The notes under the pieces were generated by a model. It saw only the letters and a program-made list of their open reading frames with translations. It did no database searches and was not told where the DNA came from. The position numbers and the translations under genes were made by a program. 64,000 nucleotides of DNA from Salminus brasiliensis (Eukaryota; Chordata; Actinopteri; Characiformes; Bryconidae): the NCBI RefSeq assembly GCF_030463535.1, contig NC_132892.1, forward strand, positions 29,166,341 through 29,230,340, read 5' to 3'. Shown one piece after another: positions 54,027 to 64,000 of this stretch; positions within the stretch are counted from its first letter, which is position 1; each line of letters starts with the position of its first letter.

Positions 54027-57000
54027 ATGAAGATCGCTTGTGCTTTATTTCTCCTATTACATCTTCAGCAAGTGTGGACTGGTGAGTGATCTTCACTAGG
54101 TCTGCATTCCCAACCTTTTTTAGTTTGTTTGCAAAGAGTGGTTAAACAACAGTTCAGCTGATATTTGGATAAAAATAATAGACACTATGTAGACATAAAT
54201 ATTGGGACACCTGCTCATTTATTGTTTCTTCTGAAATCCAGGGTGTTAAAAAGAGCTTGGTGGAGTAACTGTATCTACTGTCCAGGGGAAAAGGCTTTCT
54301 GCTAGGTTGCGGAACATTACTGTGGGGATTTGATTGCATTCAGTGACTGGAGCATTAGGCATAGTGCCAAGAGATTCATGTTTAAAAAATCTACTCCAGT
54401 TCTATTTTATTGGCAGTATTTCTCTACAGGAATGTACAAAAGTATCTCAAAGCTTTCATTAGAAGAGGTGTCCTCAAACATTTGGGCATATAGTGTATTT
54501 GTGTTACTTTTCAAATGTAAGTAGATAAGCCCCAGATATAAAAGCAATGTGAAACTACACTGTATATTCAGAAAAATCTCTGTATATGAGGAACAAAAGT
54601 TTTAAATAAGGTTTCATATCTGTCTTCTCTTCGTTTATTGAAATAATGAAAGAAGTGAAGTCATCCATGGATCTACTGCATTTAAATGTACTTTACATTT
54701 ACAGATCTTCAGTATAAGCTCTGTGGTTACTGGACTTCTTCTAAAGGATTTGGGCTGCCTGACTTTACAGAAAGGATCATTTTGAATGATGTCACTGTCT
54801 TCTACCATGACAGCAATACAAAGTCCAAGATGCCCTGTCCTGACTGGATCAGCACCACTGTAGGAAGAGACGAATGGAGTAGCATTCATGACTGGTCAGA
54901 CTACAACAGATATTTCTTTACCCTTGGTCTTCAGTCGGCTACTAAACAGTTCAACCTGACAGGTAATCTGCTTTTCTAGACTTCGGATTGTAAAATATAT
55001 GCTGCCATTGTCCCGGAGGAACATCATTTCACTGCACTGTGTACTTTTACTCAGATGGAAGAACAATAAAGCTTGACTTGACATGACTTGACTTGTCTTG
55101 ACTAGAAGTACAACACCTGAATCACTGCCAGGGTTGAGTAGTAACGGACTACATGTAACTGTGTTATGTAATCAGGATAAAACAGTAACTGTAATCCATT
55201 ACAGTTAAAAAAGCAAGTAGTTAGATTTGAAAAAGTGATTACAACCTAAAAATATCACTACTATGAGAATGTGTTTGTGACATGTCTGTTATAAGTTATT
55301 AATATAACTTTTATTAATAAATTAATATTAATAATATTAATAAATCTGTTATGCATTTATTAATGAAAAAAGTGAAAAGTAAAAGACTCTTTTATGTAAA
55401 TTCTCACAAAATATGATTACTGCTGTGATGAGGTATGTTTTATCCCAGTGGTGCTGTCATTTCACGATAACCTGCAACCTTTAGTGTTGTGTTGCTTTTA
55501 TATAACAGCTTGGAAAATAAATGAAGTAGGAGATAAGTAAATAGAGCCGTGAATGTAGCATTTAGCATGTAGCATGTTTTAATGTTAGCATTTCCTTCTG
55601 CCAAATTATAGCTAGCTAGTCCCTTAACAAAAGTCCCTTCTTTATGTTACTGCTTGATTCTTTATATGACTCATCATAGAAACAGCATTCAGCTGAGTGA
55701 TTCAGTGGTTGTGAAAACAGTAGATCAGCTTTTGGGGCAAATATAGAGCATTACTGAATATAACTTACATAACTGATCATGTAAGTAAATTAAAATGTCA
55801 AATTTGTGAAATATTTTGCAAATATATTTTGTCTGTCAGTCCTTTATTAATATTCTGTAGCACTAAAATATTCTGATTATTGTTTGGAGGGTTTGACTCT
55901 CAAGTGTTATTTAAACAACAACATTAAAACAGTACTATGTGTGTTTTAGGTAGCTGATGTGTTTTTGTTTGTTTGTTTGTTTTACACATTTTTTTTTATT
56001 TAGACAATTGAAGGTGTAACAGAGTAGTTTGTCACATTTGTGGAACTTAGAGGCTGTGGTGAATGTAAATGCAAGTAATATATTTAATAGAAATAAACAC
56101 ACAGAGCAGAACAGTATTCAAAATGAACCACAACTGGATACAAAAACAAACATGACCAAAAAAACAAACTAAATAACAAACAAACAGAATAACATAACCT
56201 AAACAAAGCTAACGACCATGAACTACCATTAAGCACATGCACAGACCAGACAAGGAACACCTGAGATTGATAAGAGGGCGGGGCTACAAAGTAGACACAG
56301 GTAGGAACATGACAGGGCACTGTAGAATTAAAGAGATTAATTAATTGATTTGTGAAATATTTCATGTATGCTTTCATCTTTATACATGATCAGTTATTAA
56401 AAGTATACACAATTATTTTAGAATAGTTTAATATAATGTAATGTTTGACCCCAAATCTGAAGTAACATATTCATAGTTATTTGCCCTAAACAAGTGGAAT
56501 TGTGTTTTTTTGGAGGGTAAAGGGCCTTGCTCAAGGGCCCAACAGTGGCAGCTTGCCAAGCCCGGGAATTCTCTTTGTAAAGTGTATTTGTGTTTGTGAA
56601 AACTTCTGCAAAAACTGAACATATTCTTATTATTATTTTATTCAGTTTTCCACAGCTGCCTTGATCATTTCTGACTGTTGACACAGTAACTAAATAGGGT
56701 TTCTTTATATTCCTGATACACGTTTTACTCCACCTCTAAAACAACAAACCATATTTCCATTGCCTTTTTTCAAAACTGCTGGTAAAAAGGTTAATATAAC
56801 ATAAAAACATTAAAATACTTAATAATACTGATCAATACTGTTCACTATTAAACTATCTGTCTTACAGTGTTTGGAATGAGACAGTATTTCATGTTTCTCT
56901 GATTCAGGTTCACTGTCTGACCAGAACATTTACCAGGCTTCTGGATGCTGTTCTCTGTACCCAAATGGGACGTACAGGGTACTGGTGACCCACGCATTCA

Positions 57001-57179
57001 ATGGCAAGGACTTCACAAGTTTCGACATGAACACCAAGACATTTGTAGCTGCAGTTCCTCAGGCTGTCCTGTACAAGACTCTGAGGGAGAGAGATTCAGT
57101 CGCTATAGAAGAGATAGTAGCATATTACAAAAAATCATGTCTGGAACGACTGAACTTATTAAAGCAAGCTTCCTGGTAA
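54027..57179 (+). pseudogene. MHC class I-like unit 9, truncated after alpha2
   Basis: Exons 54027-54081, 54705-54962 and 56908-57179. The first exon is the same as in unit 8. Alpha1 differs from unit 8 at one residue that I can see (PDFTE against PAFTE). Alpha2 is normal up to LNLLKQA; then the sequence leaves the family and reads SW and a TAA stop at 57177, with no donor site. There is no alpha3 or transmembrane exon before the first exon of unit 10 at 57499. The open frame would give 194 residues with a leader but no membrane anchor. The break probably came from a deletion that fused alpha2 to the upstream region of unit 10. I call it a truncated gene; a secreted alpha1-alpha2 product is possible but unproven. 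Confidence 0.8.
55129..56575. mobile_element. hAT-like element of unit 9, right end deleted
   Basis: It starts CAGGGTTGAGTAGTAACGGA after ATCACTGC like the unit 8 copy. It lacks the SINE and L2 insertions near 56438, and breaks at about 56575 inside a minus-strand SINE piece (CAAGGGCCCAACAGTGGCAG), joining directly to intron 2 sequence TCTCTTTGTAAAGTG. Confidence 0.75.
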
Positions 57180-57428
57180 ATGTAAAATTTAATTTCCATT
57201 CCACATTGACATGATACACACAAATCTCAGCATCATATGTACTGAACATCCAGTGACTAACACATCCTGACAGCATTTTGTACAATGTAAAACAAAGAAC
57301 AAGAAAAAAATCTAAAATCCTAAATTTTGCCAAAAGTCCTGGATTCTCTGAGGGGCAATCTGCCATACTAAGATCTTCAGTAGTTAAATCTTGCTGACGT
57401 ACAAAGCAATGTGCCACAGCATGCTTTA

Positions 57429-57462
57429 GGGCGTGGCCTAAAACAATCTTTACTTTCGCTTT
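57429..57462 (+). promoter_or_regulatory. Unit 10 proximal promoter: GC box plus ISRE-like motif
   Basis: GGGCGTGGCCTA is followed by TTTACTTTCGCTTT, close to tandem GAAA half-sites on the other strand, 36 nt before the ATG. This promoter starts about 250 nt after the stop of truncated unit 9. Confidence 0.45.
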
Positions 57463-57498
57463 AAGTGTTGATCCAGTTTTTAACTTCTTCAAGAATCC

Positions 57499-60400
57499 AT
57501 GAAGATCGCTTGTGTTTTATTTTTCCTCTTATATCTTCAGGAAGTGTTAAGTGGTGAGTAATCTTCACCATGTCGTTTACAGACAGGTTTCAGATTCCTT
57601 AACATCCAGGATGTAGTTAGTTAAGGTTCATTGCAGCTCTTTAACCTTGTCTTGAGTATCCTTACTTCCTTGTTTATGTGCTACTGGTCCTACGCAGTAT
57701 TTTAAATATTTGACAGCCTCTTCTGGTTTAGATCTAGTCGACATTTCTTAATTGTGAACTTAATGAATCAACAAGCTGACAGTAGTGAAGTTTGCATTTC
57801 ATGTCAGATTCAGAATTCTGCTTTACTTAGATCAGATGGTTAAACTGAAATTTGCAACATACCACAGTAACCACAGATGCCTAAAATGTTACCACATAAA
57901 TGACAGGCTAAAATGTCAAAAATTAAAAAAATAAAAAATAATTAAATAAAAACAATTCATGAAAAATAGACTCTTAAGAAAGAAAATAGGTCTTAAGAGA
58001 GAGAATGGCATTATGCATTTACGAAATATTATCTTCATAAGGAAAAATACATACTAACCACAGATCAATTTAAAATTAAAGATAATATTAAGATAATATA
58101 AAGATCATTTAATTTTTTTTAAAAGGACAAATGCATTTATTTACAAATGTATACCTGCTTATTTATTTTTTCTTCCAAAATTAAGGTTATTTACCATAGC
58201 TTATCCTGCTTTTGTTGGATTACTGCTCTACAGGGACTAGACAAACCATGTGTGCATTTGCACATCTGTGCCAGCAATGGGTGCAACTTAATGTAGCCGA
58301 TTGCATTCATTAAAAGGGGTGTCCACAAACATTTGGACATAGTATATTTGTGTTTCTTTTTAAATTTAGCAGCTAAACCCCTAAAGCAACATAAAACTAC
58401 ACAATATATTTGATATGATTTTGTTCATGGATAGAAAAAGCTCTGTATATCAGGGACAAGACATTTTTGGACATTGTTATGGTTTCATATCTGTCTTCTC
58501 TTTATTTAATGAAAGATTAAAATGTATATATTTCCACTTTATTAAACACCAACTTTACATTTACAGATCTTCAGTATGACAACTGTGGTTACTGGGTGTA
58601 CTCTAAAGGATTCGGCCTGCCCGAATATACAGAACGGAGGGTTCTGAATGATGTCACTGTCTACTACCATGACAGCAGAACAAGGTCCAAAATGCCCTGT
58701 CCTGACTGGATCAACACCACTGCAGGGAAAGAGGAGTGGAGTATTATTCAGTTCTGGTCGGACCACAACAAATACATTTTCACCCGTGGGTTTCAGTCGG
58801 CTACTCAACAGTTCAACCTGACAGGTAATCTGCTTTCCAGACAGATTATTAAGTGCAAAATCCTCCTGCTAACTTTAACCCTTTATGTTCTTGCCCTTCT
58901 TACATTACTGAGCTCCTTCATCTTTACTGTCCTTCTTGTCCCTCTGATCTTCTGGTACTAGACTTCTTGCGGTCCTACACACAAGGTGGCAGCTGACCCT
59001 CTTTCCTCTATTCTACACACTGTTGTTCCTTTTCTGAGACCTGGTTCTGTTCCTGTCCTCCCATGTCTCTTTGCGAAGTGTACTTTGTACATCTAACTTG
59101 CTCATTTTCAACTACCAGCTTTTTAAAGCTTTCCTTTTTAACCACAAAAGTGTATCTTCAAACCATTTACAGTGTTTGGAAATGAGTATTTATTATTGTT
59201 GTGTCTCTGATTCAGGTTCACTGTCTGACCAGAACATTTACCAAGTAACCGGATGCTGCTCTCTGTATCCAAATGGGACTTACAGGGCATTTATAACCCA
59301 TGCATTCAATGGCAAGGACTTTCTAAGCTTCGACATTTACAGGAAGACATACGTAGCTGTAGTTCCTCAGGCCGTCCAGTACAAGAATCAGGGAGAGAGC
59401 GATTCATTCACTGTAGATGAGACAGCAGCATACTACAAGAAAACCTGCCTGGAACAACTGAATATATTTGCGCAAGCTCCAGAAGTCCTCGTCAGAAAAG
59501 GTCAGATATGTTCTTCACTTCTTCTTTCTTTACTGCATCCCTGAAAGCACCGTCTCACTAAGCAGAACATGGCTAATTCAGAACTGTGGGGCTCATGGGA
59601 GGTTATGATAAGATTTCTTTTGTGCAAAATGTGTCCTCCGCATTTACCCCATCTGTGGTAGTGAACACACACTCACACTAGTGAACTAGGGGGAAGTGAG
59701 TACACACACACCCAGAGCAGTGGGCAGCCAACTCCAGCGCCCGGGGAGCAGAGAGGGTTCAGCGCTCTAACCGCTGAGCCACCACTGCCCATGACGGTTG
59801 TTGTGGCCCATTTATGCAACTTCCCTTTACCTTGTGTTAAAATGGACCAATAGAAATGCTCCAAAATGACTGATAAACTCTCTTTACATTGACCTGCACT
59901 GCTAGGGTTGCAAACCTGACAGGAAAACAACAACCAGGGTACAGAACAACAGTCCTATAGCAATGCAAAACAAAGCAAACACAGGTATACATGAGATGGC
60001 TGGGCTACAAAGAAGGCAAAGATTAGTCTCTTGTCATTTTTCCAGCTCCAGAAGTCAGGATCATAGAGCAGCAGAAGGCCGGATCCATTACAGTCACATG
60101 TCATGTGACTGGGTTTTACCCCCGGGTGGTTCAGGTGGTTTGGCTCGGTCCAGATCTTCAGCCTGTGGATGAAGGGGTCACTGATGTGCTGCCGAATGAG
60201 GACGGCACGTACCAGACCAGAAAGAGTGTGATAGTTCCAGAGGAGGATGTAGGAGAACACACCTACAGCTGTGTAGTGCTGCATAGCAGCGTACCGGACA
60301 ACATCACCAGAGTCTGGGGTATGAGGACTTCTGCATGTTGTTAGATCTGCTACTTAATCAGTATCAGTACTGAGGCTTTTCTGATTGATCTATTAAAGAT

Positions 60401-60759
60401 GAAATGAAATGAGTTGGTCTATTGATGATGTGTAATTACTGTTAGGAGGAAAGTCTGGACTGATCTCAGGATTGTGTTTTGTGTAGTTGTGGAGAAACGC
60501 AGCAGGATTGCTGTTTGGACGTCTCTTACCTGTGTTTGCTTGTTGGTGATTGGATTAGGTTTCTGGACCTGCTGTAGATCCAGAGGTAAGCAAATTAACT
60601 TAATGCAGTTCCATACCTACTGAATGATTACACAAATCCTCAAGTACAGGTTTCATTAGGGAGCTCACATCACACCTTCAGATTTGGTTATTTGAGTGTT
60701 TCTGACTGAACAGTTTTACTTTGTCCTGCTGTGTTATTCCTGTAGATGCTGTGAGCTGA
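57499..60759 (+). CDS. MHC class I-like heavy chain, unit 10 (type B)
   Basis: Exons 57499-57553, 58567-58824, 59216-59500, 60046-60318, 60487-60585 and 60746-60759; 984 nt, 327 residues. It is the most divergent alpha2 of the array: KNQGESDSFTVDETAAYYKK replaces the usual LRERDSV region, and IFAQAPE replaces ILKQAPG. Alpha3 starts APEV rather than VPEV, but its core matches the other units. The transmembrane exon is type B (VVEKRSRIAVWTSLTCVCLL), ending RCRSRDAVS. The start is chosen on the Met whose leader MKIACVLFFLLYLQEVLS fits the family and ends in a phase-1 donor. It lies only 320 nt after the truncated unit 9. A polyadenylation-type AATAAA lies at 61133. Confidence 0.88.
58150..58343 (+). 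mobile_element. Internally deleted MITE in unit 10 intron 1
   Basis: TGCTTTTGTTGGATTACTGC is joined to CTACAGGGACTAGACAAACC and ends CACAAACATTTGGACATAGT. The position before alpha1 matches the other later units. Confidence 0.65.
59622..59800 (-). mobile_element. tRNA-derived SINE fragment in intron 3 of unit 10
   Basis: AAAATGTGTCCTCCGCATTT to CTAACCGCTGAGCCACCACT, the reverse of the SINE family with a central deletion. Confidence 0.8.
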
Positions 60760-61339
60760 ACTGATCATCTTCAAGAATCACACAGTGGAGCTAACAGTGC
60801 TGCCATCCTTCACTATTCTCCAGTCTTACCTTACATTCATCTTCCATGTGTGTCTCTCCTTATCAACCTGGAAAGCAGAAACAGGGTGATTCCTGTTTGA
60901 CTCCTGTAATAACGGCAGCTTTAGATGACCTGTGCATGTGTGATATCTATCTATTGGAAGAATTTGGGACTATTTTGTGGACCAGTAAGAATCTACTGCA
61001 GAAAAAAACCCAATGTCACACAGAAGACATCTGCAGAAGCAGCAAATGCCACTTCATCTGCCTGGGGAATTAAACACATTTAAATTATTATTAAAATAAT
61101 TTATTGACATTAATTTATTTATTAAATACACTAATAAAAATGCGAGCTTACAATCAATCAACATGGCCCTGTTGTATCTTTATATTCATAATATACATTA
61201 ATATTAAGCATTTTCATCAAGCTCAGTGTTTAGATGCTTTAGATTGCAAACTTTCAAAAAGTTAAATAAACAATTGATTAATGTTTTTATTTTAATTCTA
61301 ATTAATAGTGGCAGAATAAAAGGTACTGTACACCACAAT
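60760..61339. other. 3' region of unit 10
   Basis: It resembles the 3' region of unit 5 after the stop codon (GCAGAAGCAGCAAATG near 61032). AATAAA at 61133-61138 is a candidate polyadenylation signal. Nothing else is recognised. Confidence 0.5.
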
Positions 61340-62600
61340 ATGTTTGGTAGAAATATTGAGACATAGTGGCCCAAGTTTATTGCTCTGGCCATTAGACTCT
61401 GGGTGCAAGCTGGACAGATGTCTCCATGAGCTGGAAGAAGTAAAGTTTCCATGCCAACACCTGAGGCATCTACCTCAGATGGTTTCTCTGGTTAGTGATA
61501 CTAAAGGACGTTGGCTGCGCCTTCATTTCTTCAAAGGTCTCTTGGGTATTGGCAGTGCAATGGAATTGGTCTGGGGTCTTCCGGGAAAGGGCGATGAGGG
61601 GAGCCACCACATGACTAAAGTTCTGTACAAAGCATCATAAGAAGTTGACAAACCTCAAGAACTGCTTAACCAACCAGATAGAGGTAGGATGTAGCCAGTC
61701 CACCATGGCCTAAATCTTGGCCAGGTCCACGTGGAGGGTGCCCTTGGACACCGCCAAGATTGTTGAGGCATGGAGCTTAATGTGCAGGTGGTTCTCCAGT
61801 AGCAGCTGACTGGCCTGATGTGTTCCACAAGGGACCATGTGTAAATGAATATGTTCCAATATGCTCCAAATAAATGAAGTGCCTTCCTCAGCTATTTTCT
61901 TTTTACATAGTGCTGAAAGACTCAGGGGCATCTTGAGCCCAAATGGCATTACTCTGTACTTTTAATGCCCACTGGACAACTGGACTTGAGCAGTGCCCAC
62001 AACCTGATACACAACAAGCAGGGGGATGAATGAAAAACAGCATTCAGCATTTGGTGAATATGGTGACAGTCTTTGATGGTGATTGAGTTTAGATCCAGAT
62101 ACTCCACACAAGGGCGAAGGCTTCCATCCTTCTTGCCCACAAAGAAGATGTTTGCCCCTGCAGGAGAAGAAGATGGGCAAATAAAGTCTAGTCTGATTTC
62201 TCACACACTCCATAGCTGAGTGCTCAGGGAGAGAAAGTGCAAACAACTTCCCCAGGTTTTTTTTTAGCTGGAGCTCTGAGGTGATGGGCACACATAGAGA
62301 TCTTCTCATTTGGATGGCAGCTCTGGAATGGTAAGCTCGGCCTTCAGCTTGTCATTTAGCCCCTTCTGGTCTGAAGAGCCTCATAATTCTAGCCACTTTT
62401 TAATCTGCCACTGAGCAGGAGCCCTTGGAAAGGGCCAGCAGGTAGGAGTTTAAAGGGAAGTGTGCCAGCACTGGTTGAGTGGCTTCAATGTGACTAATGC
62501 TGGCATCCACTGGACCAGCTGCTGCAGCTGCTGGTCATGGCAGTCAATAGTGGCACCCTGACCTTAAAGGGCTGCATTTCTGCCAGGTCTATGTTTGGGT
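61340..62600 (-). mobile_element. Ty3/gypsy-like reverse transcriptase relic
   Basis: Minus-strand pieces fit gypsy pol: [20 protein letters not shown] near 62138-62080, MPFGL near 61949, LLENHLHIKLHA near 61800, and in the 61344-61640 stretch an EEMKAQPTSF-like RNase H entry. Stops and frame changes are frequent, and the catalytic block between the first two pieces is not recognisable. Confidence 0.7.
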
Positions 62601-63094
62601 GCAAAGTGGAAATCCTGTGAGAACTACTCTAATTATAAATTAAACTGATTACAGTAATGTATGTTTGATATCTAGGTATTTGTTAACTATTATTAATATT
62701 GTTGCTATTTATATTTATAATATAATGTGATTTAATAAATGTTGTGACAATGAGCAGTTTATGCACTATGGGAGAGAAGTCCCTTCCAGCCGAATTGAAA
62801 CTAGCAACCCTGGTAGGGCAAGTACCACATTTTACCACTGGACCACCAGTGTACAAGCACAGGTAATGCATGGAATTAATTACTGGATTCTCTGATGTGT
62901 ACTTTGCTATTCTGAGCGCTAGAGTAGTTAAATAGTGGTGATGTACAAAAACAATCTGGCAACCTGATAAATGCAGCTTTAAGGTGTGGCCTAGTGTGTG
63001 CTTTATGACTGCTTGCTTTATGACTTTTAGACTAAAACAGTGTCTACTTTCACTCTTCTCAGTGCAGTGCTGTTCTTAACTTCTTCCAGAAGCC

Positions 63095-63149
63095 ATGAAG
63101 AACCTTTGTGTTTTATTTCTCCTCTTACATCTTCAGAAAGTGAGGACAG
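63095..63149 (+). CDS. MHC class I-like unit 11, first (signal) exon only
   Basis: The ATG at 63095 opens a leader MKNLCVLFLLLHLQKVRT that ends in a phase-1 donor (ACAG|gtgag), just like the other first exons. Upstream sequence (CTACTTTCACTCTTCTC, then an A/G-rich run before the ATG) also matches the promoter side of units 5 and 6. No alpha1 exon appears in the remaining 850 nt, which is within the intron 1 lengths seen here (about 580-2630 nt). The gene is cut by the window end, so its completeness is unknown. Confidence 0.75.
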
Positions 63150-64000
63150 GTGAGTAGGTCTTCTGTAGATCAGTTTCGAATGTCTTTACATTCAGGATCT
63201 TACTTACATTTACACTTAGAGATCGTAGAGTGTCTGAACAGCATGTACAGTTGTACTGTAGGGTAGGTAAATGTTATAGCAGCCCTTTGGCATTGTGCTC
63301 AATGCCCTTACTTCCTTGTTTGTATGCTACTGGTCAATATTCAACATCCCTGGTCTTCCCTGGTTTAAATCCAGTGTAAATTTGTCAATAATGAACTTAA
63401 TTAATAAACAAGCTGAATGTGGTTAAGTTTACCTTTCATGTCAGATTTGGAATTGTGTTTTTCTCAGAAATTATTATTAGTTTGTGGAATTGAAGAATGC
63501 AATACACTACAGTTATGACCTTTAGCTAAAATGTGTACCATTTAGATGTGAACAAGCTGTCATGGTTGGTTAGACCAGACACAGAGGGACAAACACTCGC
63601 AGAGATGGAGCTAATGCAAGTACTTTAATTAACAAAAAGAGGTACAACACAGAAGGTAAACGAAAGCAAGAAATGCAGCAACTAAAGTGACTAAACAGTA
63701 AAACAACGTAAACTCGGCAACAAAACCGGGCAAACACAAAAGCACACCTGAGAGCTGTGGGAGCTGAGCTGGGTGAGCTGGTGAGGGAAAACTGGGAACA
63801 ACGCAAAACTACCTACCAGGCAGTACCTGAGAGACTACAGGGAAAAGTAAGAACAAGTGTGAACCACGCAGAGATTACACAAAACTGGGGGAAGAGAGCT
63901 GGGGAACCAGCTGCTGAACCATAAACAGTTAGGCCGACCAAACCTGGAGACGCGAAGTGGAAGAGGGTCACCTAGCTGGAGCGAGACTCGTGGAGGTATC
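63150..64000. other. Start of unit 11 intron 1 and an unassigned repeat-like stretch
   Basis: 63150-63540 matches the start of intron 1 of units 4, 5 and 10 (for example ACTTCCTTGTTTGTATGCTA). From about 63555 (GTCATGGTTGGTTAGACCAG) the base make-up shifts to purine-rich, A/C-containing sequence with no match elsewhere in the window, probably an inserted element running past the end. Confidence 0.5.

Overview
The window is vertebrate DNA from a teleost fish. Its genes are split into phase-1 exons with GT/AG introns, and the remaining space is filled with teleost-type interspersed repeats: Tc1/mariner, hAT, tRNA-derived SINEs, and L1-, L2-, Rex1- and Ty3/gypsy-like pieces. The SINE and MITE families resemble those I associate with otophysan fish (characins, catfish). 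That placement is an impression from sequence style, not a search result.

The only gene family I can support is a tandem, all plus-strand array of MHC class I-like heavy-chain genes. A complete unit has six coding exons: signal peptide, alpha1 (258 nt), alpha2 (285 nt), alpha3 immunoglobulin C1 domain (273 nt), transmembrane segment, and a very short tail. I number the units from the left. Units 1 (251-3865), 2 (6079-9623), 4 (13669-20381), 5 (22938-26774), 6 (28256-32913), 7 (37704-44080), 8 (46347-53207) and 10 (57499-60759) have a complete exon set with open frames. Unit 3 (about 10260-11345) is an orphan alpha2 exon. Unit 9 (54027-57179) has only signal, alpha1 and a clipped alpha2. Unit 11 (63095 on) shows only its first exon before the window ends. 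A stray duplicate of the unit 6 alpha2 3' half lies at 34579-35461.

The domains look class I-like: FNLTG at the end of alpha1, the C101/C164-type pair in alpha2, and a C1-set alpha3. Most residues that hold peptide termini in classical molecules are replaced, so these are probably non-classical. They could belong to the teleost L lineage or a relative, but I cannot confirm the lineage without a tree. Two kinds of transmembrane exon are present: type A in units 1, 2, 6, 7 and 8, and type B in units 4, 5 and 10. Alpha3 exons and the type A intron 4 are almost identical between units, whereas alpha1 and alpha2 differ more. This points to gene conversion or recent unequal crossing-over.

Unit-specific changes include a SINE inserted in the last coding exon of unit 6, which supplies a 49-residue tail. 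Unit 7 has lost a tyrosine near the start of alpha1 and has a stop in the transmembrane exon. Unit 4 has a changed tail exon. Unit 9 is truncated and joined to the promoter of unit 10. ISRE-like TTTCNNTTTC motifs occur within about 50-60 nt of most start codons. Intergenic and intronic DNA is largely transposon debris, and several insertions (shared, or with an empty site in a paralogue) date the duplications relative to each other.
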